From: DASCNA01 sp036011305
Lineage (GTDB): Bacteria; Verrucomicrobiota; Lentisphaeria; Victivallales; GWF2-38-69
NCBI GenBank assembly: GCA_036011305.1
Contig: DASCNA010000083.1
Coordinates: forward strand, 1-53,253
Length of the DNA stretch: 53,253 nucleotides
Direction: 5' to 3'
The translations under genes were made by a program, and so were the position numbers. The notes under the pieces were generated by a model. It searched no databases and was not told the origin of the DNA. It saw nothing but the letters and a program-made list of their open reading frames with translations. Positions 43,988-51,213 of the stretch are shown here, piece after piece (the stretch's first letter is position 1; the number at the start of each line of letters is the position of its first letter).

Positions 43988-44017
43988 AATATACTTTTTT
44001 AGATTTGTGTCAGTCAA
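43988..44017 (-). promoter_or_regulatory. candidate sigma-70 promoter before the DPM-like GT2
   Basis: On the minus strand TTGACT (44012-44017) and TATATT (43988-43993) are 18 nt apart, a fair sigma-70 promoter, about 115 nt before the GT2 start, in a 287-nt gap. Not proven; AT-rich DNA produces such matches by chance. Confidence 0.4.
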
Positions 44018-44168
44018 ATGTTTGTATTCAACAATATCTAAAAAAACTATTCATTAAATTACGAGAATAGGCCCTTATAGCTTTCAGACTACTGTTTACA
44101 ATTGACATACATGACTACGTATATCTCCGATTTACAGTTTAAAATCATCCAATAATATAGTGCTACTT

Positions 44169-45122
44169 TCAACAATTAAATACTATAATTTTTTTAAAAT
44201 ACTCTATTGTATTCAATAGTCCATCTCTTAGTTTTATTTTCGGTTCCCAGTTTAAAATAGACTTAGCTTTACTTATATTTGGTTGCCTTTGAATCGGATC
44301 ATCTTGGGGCAAATCGAGAAATATAATTTTCGATTTTGAATTTGTTAATTCAATAATCAATTCAGCTAATTCTTTTATTGTATATTCATCTGGATTGCCT
44401 AGATTTACAGGTCCAAAAAATTCCGGTTCTGTTAACATCATTTTAATCATACCTTCAATCAGTCCATCTACATAACAAAAACTTCTAGTCTGATTTCCAG
44501 TTCCATAAATTGTTATATCCTGTCCAGCCAAAGCCTGAACGATAAAATTACTGACAACTCTTCCATCATCAGGTTTCATTCTTGGACCATAAGTATTAAA
44601 TATCCTTATAATTTTTGAATCTACCCCTAATTGATATCTATAATCATAAAAAAGTGTTTCTGCACATCGTTTCCCCTCATCATAGCAAGCTCTGGGCCCA
44701 ATTGTATTAACATTTCCCCAATATGACTCAGTTTGTGGATGTACTTTAGGATCTCCGTAAATTTCAGAAGTCGAAGCCTGTAATATAGGTATCTTAAGCC
44801 TTTTGGCTAAGCCAAGCATATTAATAGCACCAACTACACTTGTCTTTGTTGTTTGTATAGGATCGTATTGATAGTAAATTGGTGAGGCCGGACAGGCTAA
44901 ATTATATATTTCATCAACTTCGACTACTAATGGCCAAGTTATATCATGTCTTATTAATTCAAAATAAGGATTAGCTAATAAATGTCTAATATTATCTTTA
45001 TTGCCAGTAAAAAAATTATCTACACAAATTACTTCATTACCATCTTTTAATAGCCTTTCGCATAGATGTGAACCTAAAAACCCTCCCCCTCCTGTTACTA
45101 AACTTCTTTTTAATTTATGCAT
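44169..45122 (-). CDS. UDP-xylose synthase (UDP-glucuronate decarboxylase)
   Basis: 317 aa SDR. RSLVTGGGGFLGSHLCERLL is the NAD site, EIYNLACPASPIYYQYDPI the signature of UDP-xylose synthases, QASTSEIYGDPKVHPQTE the serine strand and GPRACYDEGKRCAETL the Y-x3-K. It converts UDP-glucuronate to UDP-xylose, giving a pentose for the glycan. I start at 45122 (MHKLKRS). The longer frame to 45164 would add QQPTTNNQ, which comes from heptad repeat DNA. The enzyme for UDP-glucuronate supply is not in the window. Confidence 0.9.
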   Translation of the reverse strand: MHKLKRSLVTGGGGFLGSHLCERLLKDGNEVICVDNFFTGNKDNIRHLLANPYFELIRHDITWPLVVEVDEIYNLACPASPIYYQYDPIQTTKTSVVGAINMLGLAKRLKIPILQASTSEIYGDPKVHPQTESYWGNVNTIGPRACYDEGKRCAETLFYDYRYQLGVDSKIIRIFNTYGPRMKPDDGRVVSNFIVQALAGQDITIYGTGNQTRSFCYVDGLIEGMIKMMLTEPEFFGPVNLGNPDEYTIKELAELIIELTNSKSKIIFLDLPQDDPIQRQPNISKAKSILNWEPKIKLRDGLLNTIEYFKKIIVFNC

Positions 45123-45127
45123 ATTTT

Positions 45128-45150
45128 GGTTGTTGGTTGTTGGTTGTTGG
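45128..45150. repeat. GGTTGTT heptad repeat upstream of UDP-xylose synthase
   Basis: Three GGTTGTT units in tandem, followed by GG, on the plus strand, directly before the UDP-xylose synthase start. It belongs to the same seven-base repeat habit seen between pseC and the four-helix-bundle gene. Confidence 0.85.
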
Positions 45151-45212
45151 TAACCATAAAACAAACTTAACTTCTCACACCAAGTTTATATTTACACATT
45201 TTATAGTTTTGC

Positions 45213-46928
45213 TTAAAGAACCTTAAATATTACTGCATCTTTATTCCATTCAGTATTAATAAACTTCAGATTTTTAAAATTTTTCAACCCTTTTATAAAT
45301 TTAATATGATCCCTTGGTTTAGCAATAACAATAACGTTAGGTTTTATAATTTTTTTATTAGGATAAAGCTTGATACTTGAATATAATTCATCTGCATGAA
45401 AGCCTTTATTAATTAACTCAGCTGTTAACTTTAGTCTACCATCAGTACCTGATAATTTTTTGTTTATAAATATATTATTAATGATACCACTATTTGCACC
45501 CGCAAAAAAAGCAAACTGTGGATACCATCCTGCGAGAACAGTAACGACATCTCCTTTTTCTTCTGGCTTAATATTTTTTGAAATCCAATACCCAATATTT
45601 TTTTGAAATGACTTGCTATTATCCAATGAGTTTTGTAGTCCGTTAATAATCTGAAATATAGCAACAATAAAAACAGCAACTAAAAATATATACCTTAAAT
45701 TATATTTACTAAACGATCGCAAAAATTCTCTATATCCAATAAGAGTAAATGGCATAAAAATTAAAATATTAATAATGAAATAACGATATGCATTACTAGA
45801 AACTAAATAAAAAATGCCTGCATTTATTAAAACAAACAAAACTATTAAACTATATTCCATTGTCCACTTTTTTCTTTTTATCAATATAATCAATCCCAAA
45901 GCTAACAATACTTCGTACAATTCGTAGGTCCCTCTACTAAAATTATTTATAAAGTTACCAAAGAAACTCAATGAAAATATTTTATCTAGCCTAGATACTT
46001 GTTTAACCTTTTTACTTTCTTTAGTAATATTTAAAGGTTGTACGTTATTGTTCTTATTGCTTTCAAACACTTTGATATATTCTTTGATAGCTCCTACCTG
46101 TCTTGTATCTGTCTCAAAATATCCTGTTTCCTCATGCACTTGATAAATTCTAGGAGATAAAGTTGCTACACAAGCTGCTAATATTATTAAGCAATAGACT
46201 ATACTGTTTCTAAAAAAGACAATATTAAATTTATAATCAGATTTTTTTAACACTAAGAGAATTACACAAAATAGAGTCAAAGGGACAAAAGCAATTCCTT
46301 CGCTTCTGATCAATGTAAAACCAGCAAGTGCAATACCTAGAAGTACAAGTTTGAAAATCTTTCTATTGTAAAAAAAACTAAATATGAGGCACAAAGAAGA
46401 TATTACAAAAAAATTTCGCCCTCCTTCTTGCAAACCAGCACATCCAAATCGTATCATCTTGGGAGCCAGTATATAAAACAAACACCCCCAAGCAGCATAT
46501 TTTTTATCTGTAAAACAACATAGAAAAAAGTATAATGGGAAAATCGTTAAGATGAAAAAAATACTACCTACAGTTAAAGTCGCATAATAAACAGGAACTC
46601 CTAGTTTACAAATAAGTCCGCTTAAAACAGGAAATAATGGAGGAGCGCTATCAACAAAAGCTCTCTGCCAATCTCCTATACTAAACGCATAGCTCATATT
46701 AGCATAAAGTGTAGCATCATTGTAAATAGAAGTAGCAAACAGCATTGTTATTATAAACATAAATACACCTAAAATGGTTGCTAACCAAAGTACTTTCTTA
46801 TGATCAGCAAAGAATGACTCGATCCAATGTGTTATTTTATGATTTGAAAGAAAGTTATTTAGTCCATGTAACAGGGGTATTTTTAGGTTTGAAACAAAAG
46901 AGTCTAATCTAGATAGTACGGACATCAT
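45213..46928 (-). CDS. GT-C membrane glycosyltransferase (GT39/ArnT-like)
   Basis: 571 aa polytopic protein with about ten to twelve membrane helices in the first 430 residues and a soluble tail. After the first helix an external loop reads ATSIYNDATLYANMSYAFS, where the aspartate matches the catalytic loop of GT-C enzymes (ArnT/PMT). GFTLIRSEGIAFVPL and the late helices match the family pattern. It would use a polyprenyl-phosphate sugar and act on the periplasmic side. The nearby DPM-like GT2 is a natural donor-making partner. AAAGG lies before the ATG. Acceptor unknown. Confidence 0.72.
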   Translation of the reverse strand: MMSVLSRLDSFVSNLKIPLLHGLNNFLSNHKITHWIESFFADHKKVLWLATILGVFMFIITMLFATSIYNDATLYANMSYAFSIGDWQRAFVDSAPPLFPVLSGLICKLGVPVYYATLTVGSIFFILTIFPLYFFLCCFTDKKYAAWGCLFYILAPKMIRFGCAGLQEGGRNFFVISSLCLIFSFFYNRKIFKLVLLGIALAGFTLIRSEGIAFVPLTLFCVILLVLKKSDYKFNIVFFRNSIVYCLIILAACVATLSPRIYQVHEETGYFETDTRQVGAIKEYIKVFESNKNNNVQPLNITKESKKVKQVSRLDKIFSLSFFGNFINNFSRGTYELYEVLLALGLIILIKRKKWTMEYSLIVLFVLINAGIFYLVSSNAYRYFIINILIFMPFTLIGYREFLRSFSKYNLRYIFLVAVFIVAIFQIINGLQNSLDNSKSFQKNIGYWISKNIKPEEKGDVVTVLAGWYPQFAFFAGANSGIINNIFINKKLSGTDGRLKLTAELINKGFHADELYSSIKLYPNKKIIKPNVIVIAKPRDHIKFIKGLKNFKNLKFINTEWNKDAVIFKVL

Positions 46929-47052
46929 TATAACCTTTTTATTAAAATTGCCTTATAACTATATTTTATATAATTATACGGCATATGCTAATTACATTCA
47001 TTATGCTGTTAGAATATTTTAATTACAATTAACCTATAATAAATAATTAAAA

Positions 47053-48780
47053 TCAAATATATAAATTTACTGAAGATAAATCATTATAAACAAGATTATA
47101 TTTACTTTTGAAAAAATCAAGCCTATTTTCAATATTGATATCATCTAATATCACACCGTAATTTTCAACATTATTAAAGTTATTTAAAATATCCTTATTA
47201 TTTAATTTGAGAAAGTTCTCATCCTCTGGGAGTATAACAGTCAAACCAGATTTATGGAGCAAATCAACTATTAACTTAATTGTTGAAATTTTTCTAATCT
47301 CATTATTCTCTACACTTAAACTTGAAATAATATTATCTATATCTGCAAAGCTCAGAATAACGGAATTAACAGATTGCTTAGACAGTTTATCTTTTATATC
47401 TTCAGACGTTTTCAATGAAGATGAATAATCTTTGCCTATAGCCCAGATAACTGAAGGTTTTTGTTTATCTTTTATCGATTTTTCTTCTTTTGATTTTTTG
47501 TCAACGCTATGGATAATCATTCCAGCAGCAACGGTCAAATTACTTATGGGATCAATCAATATAAATGAACCTGATTTTCTGTTCTTTAAATATGAATCAT
47601 AAAATAGAGGTTTAGGTGTACTTAACCTTACTCTTCCAATTTCATTCAGATTAAGTTCATTTGTTTTTTTATCTTTGCTTAAAGTATTAATATTAAATTT
47701 ATAATTTATTGAATCTATCAGACATTGAATAGTATTACATGAATGTTTAAGAATGTACTTTTTATCAATTTCTAATTTATTATCATCCATCCAAACAAGA
47801 ATAGAATCAATTTCATTCGCCATTTCAGGTTGGTTCTTAATATGAACCAGCATATCCCCTCTGCTTACATCTATCTCATCCTTCAAGCATACTGTGACAG
47901 ACATGGGAGCAAATGCCTCCCGCACATTACCAGATGGTGATATAATTCTTTTAACTTCACTTATTTTCTCCGAAGGTAAAGCCATAACTCTATCGCCTAC
48001 CCTTATTATTCCGGAAGCAACAGATCCACTATATCCCCTAAATTCCCTATTTGGTCTTGAAACAAACTGAATAGGAAAGCGTAAATCAATTAGATTCTCA
48101 TCACTGGCTATATGAACTTCTTCAAGGTAATTAAGAATAGGCGTCCCTTTATACCATGGCATTTTCATGCTTCTTTCAACAACATTGTCTCCCTTGAGTG
48201 CAGAAATTGGGATAAAATGGATATCCTGCACATTTAATTTTGCAGAAAAAGCAGTAAAATCATTTTTAATTTTTTCAAATACTTCTTTATCATAATCAAC
48301 AAGATCCATTTTATTTACAGCTATAATAATATGTTTAATCCCTAACAGTGAAGCAATAAAACTATGACGTCTTGTTTGAGGTAGAATGCCTTTAGAGGCA
48401 TCCGCAAGAATAATAGCAAGATTTGCAGTAGATGCACCTGTGGCCATGTTTCTAGTGTACTGTTCATGACCTGGAGTATCAGCAATTATAAATTTTCTTT
48501 TCGGTGTAGAAAAATATCTGTATGCTACATCAATTGTAATTCCCTGCTCTCTTTCTGCTTTGAGTCCATCCAACAATAAAGCATAATCAACTTCTTTTCC
48601 AGTTGTACCGTGCTTTACAGAATCTTTTTCCAGTGATTTAAGGTGATCTTCAAATACAGTTTTACTATCGTATAATAATCTCCCGATAAGAGTAGATTTA
48701 CCGTCATCAACACTTCCTGCAGTTGTAAATCTCAGTAAATCTTTATTTTCATTCTGTTCTAAAATATTTTTTATATCCAT
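47053..48780 (-). CDS. cysN: sulfate adenylyltransferase subunit 1 with degenerate APS-kinase-like tail
   Basis: 575 aa. Residues 1 to about 425 are a normal CysN GTPase: TAGSVDDGKSTLIGRLLYD (G1), DTPGHEQYTRN (G3), NKMDLVD (G4), with RFPIQFVSRPNREFRGYSG further on. It pairs with CysD to make APS from ATP and sulfate. Beyond about residue 440 the tail reads KPSVIWAIGKDYSSSLKTS and LLHKSGLTVILP, lining up with CysC (VLWFTGLSGSGKSTIA, LFADAGLITIV) over about 72 residues without a gap, but the P-loop GSGKS and the DGDNVR motif are lost. So it looks like a CysN-CysC fusion whose kinase half has died. Confidence 0.88.
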   Translation of the reverse strand: MDIKNILEQNENKDLLRFTTAGSVDDGKSTLIGRLLYDSKTVFEDHLKSLEKDSVKHGTTGKEVDYALLLDGLKAEREQGITIDVAYRYFSTPKRKFIIADTPGHEQYTRNMATGASTANLAIILADASKGILPQTRRHSFIASLLGIKHIIIAVNKMDLVDYDKEVFEKIKNDFTAFSAKLNVQDIHFIPISALKGDNVVERSMKMPWYKGTPILNYLEEVHIASDENLIDLRFPIQFVSRPNREFRGYSGSVASGIIRVGDRVMALPSEKISEVKRIISPSGNVREAFAPMSVTVCLKDEIDVSRGDMLVHIKNQPEMANEIDSILVWMDDNKLEIDKKYILKHSCNTIQCLIDSINYKFNINTLSKDKKTNELNLNEIGRVRLSTPKPLFYDSYLKNRKSGSFILIDPISNLTVAAGMIIHSVDKKSKEEKSIKDKQKPSVIWAIGKDYSSSLKTSEDIKDKLSKQSVNSVILSFADIDNIISSLSVENNEIRKISTIKLIVDLLHKSGLTVILPEDENFLKLNNKDILNNFNNVENYGVILDDINIENRLDFFKSKYNLVYNDLSSVNLYI

Positions 48781-48807
48781 TTGGTATTCCGTTATAAGTT
48801 ATATGGT

Positions 48808-49177
48808 TTAAGTTATAAGTTTGATAGATTTTAGCAGTCCATTCAGCATTTTGCCTATAATTTCTGCCTTTTGTTCTAATCTACTATAAACATCTGCATT
48901 TATATATTTTAAATCTTCCGCTAAAAATAAAAGGTATCTAACTTCTTCAAGAGAGCCTCGGGCAATATACAAGAATCGAATAAACTCTTTTGACGTTTCT
49001 TCTGGAATGTCCTTCTACAATATTAGCAGGAATAGATGTTGCTGCTCTTTTTATCTGTGATGTAAGATTAAAATTTTCAGATTTAGGAAATGTTTCTAAT
49101 AATTTGTATATTTCTAATACGTATAAATGGCTTTCTTGCCATACTTTTAATTTTTCCCAACTCTTGGCAAAACTCAT
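48808..49177 (-). pseudogene. frameshifted four helix bundle (S23/IVS) gene
   Basis: From the ATG at 49177 (AGGAG about 10 nt before) the frame reads SFAKSWEKLKVWQESHLYVL, RAATSIPANIVEGHSRRN, then leaves the family. Adding the run at 48988-48991 (AAAA on the minus strand, where relatives have AAA), a one-base shift restores EFIRFLYIARGSLEEVRYLL and ends LNGLLKSIKLIT at 48808. So the gene carries a single-base insertion in an A run and gives a truncated product of about 75 aa in the first frame. It is flanked by heptad-like repeats. It could also be a sequencing error or slippage site. Confidence 0.8.
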
Positions 49178-49224
49178 TTTCCAAATCTCCTGCAACTTAT
49201 TTCTTACAACTTAAAAACTGTACT

Positions 49225-50130
49225 CTAAAAATATCCTTCTCTTTTTTTTAGTTCCATACTTCCTTCAGCATCATGATCTATAACTCTTGTAATTCTTTCT
49301 GAATTTCTGGCAACCATTATTTCTTCAATAACTTCATCCAGTGTTTCAGCATTGGAAGGGACAGCTCCTGTACATGGAAAACAACCTAATGTTCTATATC
49401 TGCACATTACTTTTTTACTTTCAGTTGTTGCTTCTGAATCATCTGAGCCATCGATTGGTATCAGTTGACCTTCTCTTACTATCATGTTTCTTTCTTTTGC
49501 AAAGTACATTGGAACTATAGGAATTTTTTCTCTATAAATATATGTCCAGATATCAAGCTCAGTCCAGTTTGATATTGGAAAAACTCTTATCGACTCACTT
49601 TTGTTATGTTTCGCATTATAAATATTCCATAATTCAGGCCTCTGGTTCTTTGGATCCCACTGCCCGAATTTATCTCTGAAAGAAAAAATTCTTTCCTTAG
49701 CTCTGGATTTTTCTTCGTCTCTCCTGGCTCCGCCAAATGCCGCATCATACCCACCCTCTTTTATAGCATCCAATAGTGCCTGAGTTTTAAGAAAACCACA
49801 ACATTTTTGAGTTCCATAAGTTGCAGGGTTTACCCCATCTTTAATTGCTTTTCTATTACTATAAACTTTGAGATCAAAATCAAGTTCTTTCGCAAGATTA
49901 TCTCTGAATTCATACATTTCCTTAAACTTCATTCCCGTATCTACATGCAATAAAGGAAAAGGTATCTTTCCGGGATAAAAAGCTTTTTTAGCTAAATGAA
50001 GCATTACAGATGAATCTTTTCCTACTGAATAGAGCATAACAGGATTTTCAAATTCTGCTACAACTTCTCTCATAATATGAATGCTTTCAGATTCTAGACT
50101 ATCAAGATTTGACAGATGATATTTAGACAT
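49225..50130 (-). CDS. cysD: sulfate adenylyltransferase subunit 2
   Basis: 301 aa PP-loop enzyme making APS with CysN. YSVGKDSSVMLHL at 35-47 is the PP-loop, CCGFLKTQALLDAIKEGGYD, AFGGARRDEEKSRAKERIFS and CRYRTLGCFPCTGAVPSN follow as in CysD. It is separated from cysN by the frameshifted four-helix-bundle gene, which has been inserted between normally adjacent genes. It starts about 73 nt after cysC. Sulfate activation here may supply sulfation of the glycan, but no sulfotransferase gene is visible. Confidence 0.93.
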   Translation of the reverse strand: MSKYHLSNLDSLESESIHIMREVVAEFENPVMLYSVGKDSSVMLHLAKKAFYPGKIPFPLLHVDTGMKFKEMYEFRDNLAKELDFDLKVYSNRKAIKDGVNPATYGTQKCCGFLKTQALLDAIKEGGYDAAFGGARRDEEKSRAKERIFSFRDKFGQWDPKNQRPELWNIYNAKHNKSESIRVFPISNWTELDIWTYIYREKIPIVPMYFAKERNMIVREGQLIPIDGSDDSEATTESKKVMCRYRTLGCFPCTGAVPSNAETLDEVIEEIMVARNSERITRVIDHDAEGSMELKKREGYF

Positions 50131-50203
50131 ATAATTACCATAATTGTTTATTGTTTAAATTTAGATTATTGGGTTTTGCATAGATTAACTGTTAATTTAT
50201 AAA

Positions 50204-50824
50204 TTAGTCTGTTGCCTCAAGTCTAATAATTCTATGAGATGAAATCAGATCATATAATTTATTTACTGAATCAACAATTTTTTCTTTTGATGTATTAATT
50301 TTTAAATTAGGATTATCAGGCTCTTCGTATGGCGAAGAAATACCGGTAAATTCCTCAATTTCTCCGCAGCGTACTTTTTTATATAAACCTTTAACATCTC
50401 TTTCTTCACATACAGAAATGGGTGTTGAAAAATAAATTTCAAAGAATCTATTTTCTCCGATAATTTTCTTTGCAAAATTACGCTCTTCTTTAAAAGGCGA
50501 TATAAAAGAGACGATTGTAATCAGACCTGCATCAGCAAATAGGTTGGCTACTTCAGAAATTCTTCTAATATTTTCCCTTCTATCTTCTTTTGAAAAGCCA
50601 AGATCTGAATTTAATCCATGCCGCACATTATCTCCATCCAAGACATAGCAGCAGTGATTATCATTAAATAATTTAAGTTCAAATTCGTATGCAATAGTAG
50701 ATTTTCCTGAACCACTAAGACCAGTAAACCACAAAACACATCCATTTTGATTTAAAAGTTCATGCCTTGCAGCTTTAATTTTACTATACTCTTTTTTTAT
50801 ATTTTTCTGCATAGGATTTCCCAT
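50204..50824 (-). CDS. cysC: adenylylsulfate kinase
   Basis: 206 aa APS kinase, making PAPS from APS and ATP. P-loop GLSGSGKST is at 35-43, then YVLDGDNVRHGLNSDLGFS, DRRENIRRISEVANLFADAG and YEEPDNPNLKI. All active-site motifs are intact, unlike in the CysN tail. The start codon overlaps the stop of the DUF2061 gene by one base (TAATG), so translation is coupled. A second in-frame ATG lies four codons later. Confidence 0.92.
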   Translation of the reverse strand: MGNPMQKNIKKEYSKIKAARHELLNQNGCVLWFTGLSGSGKSTIAYEFELKLFNDNHCCYVLDGDNVRHGLNSDLGFSKEDRRENIRRISEVANLFADAGLITIVSFISPFKEERNFAKKIIGENRFFEIYFSTPISVCEERDVKGLYKKVRCGEIEEFTGISSPYEEPDNPNLKINTSKEKIVDSVNKLYDLISSHRIIRLEATD

Positions 50825-51093
50825 TATTCATTTGAGAAGGTATTATTTTTAAAACTAAATATTTTATAAATTTTTCTTATAGACCCTCTTGGAACTAAAA
50901 GCCAAGCTCTTTCATGGATATAGTACAGAAACAGTTTCGCAACAAATTCAAAAATACCTATTTGCACTGCTAAACTTATTTCTCCTGTAACTAAATATGC
51001 CAATAAAATTGTAGTAAATGTAGCTAAAAATCTCCAGGTCAGCCCCTTGAGAAAGCTACGTAAATGCGATTCTGTATTTTTACTTGTTTTCAT
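50824..51093 (-). CDS. DUF2061 membrane protein
   Basis: 89 aa protein with two or three short membrane segments (SFLKGLTWRFLATFTTILLA, VQIGIFEFVAKLFLYYIHER), matching DUF2061. Genes of this family are frequently next to CysC or CysDN, as here, which suggests a link to sulfate activation. The function is unknown. The stop overlaps the start of cysC. Confidence 0.82.
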   Translation of the reverse strand: MKTSKNTESHLRSFLKGLTWRFLATFTTILLAYLVTGEISLAVQIGIFEFVAKLFLYYIHERAWLLVPRGSIRKIYKIFSFKNNTFSNE

Positions 51094-51213
51094 GGTATTA
51101 TTCGATGCTCCATTATAAACGAAAAGAATGTTTAGATTTTATATATACAATATAAGGTATTAAAAAACAATCTAAATAAAGAGTTTTTTTTAATAAAATA
51201 ATATTTGGCTTGA

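Noticed and set aside
45123..45164. Longer start of UDP-xylose synthase (MFYGYQQPTTNNQN)
   Set aside because: The extension is translated heptad repeat DNA. The family begins near MHKLKRSLVTGG.
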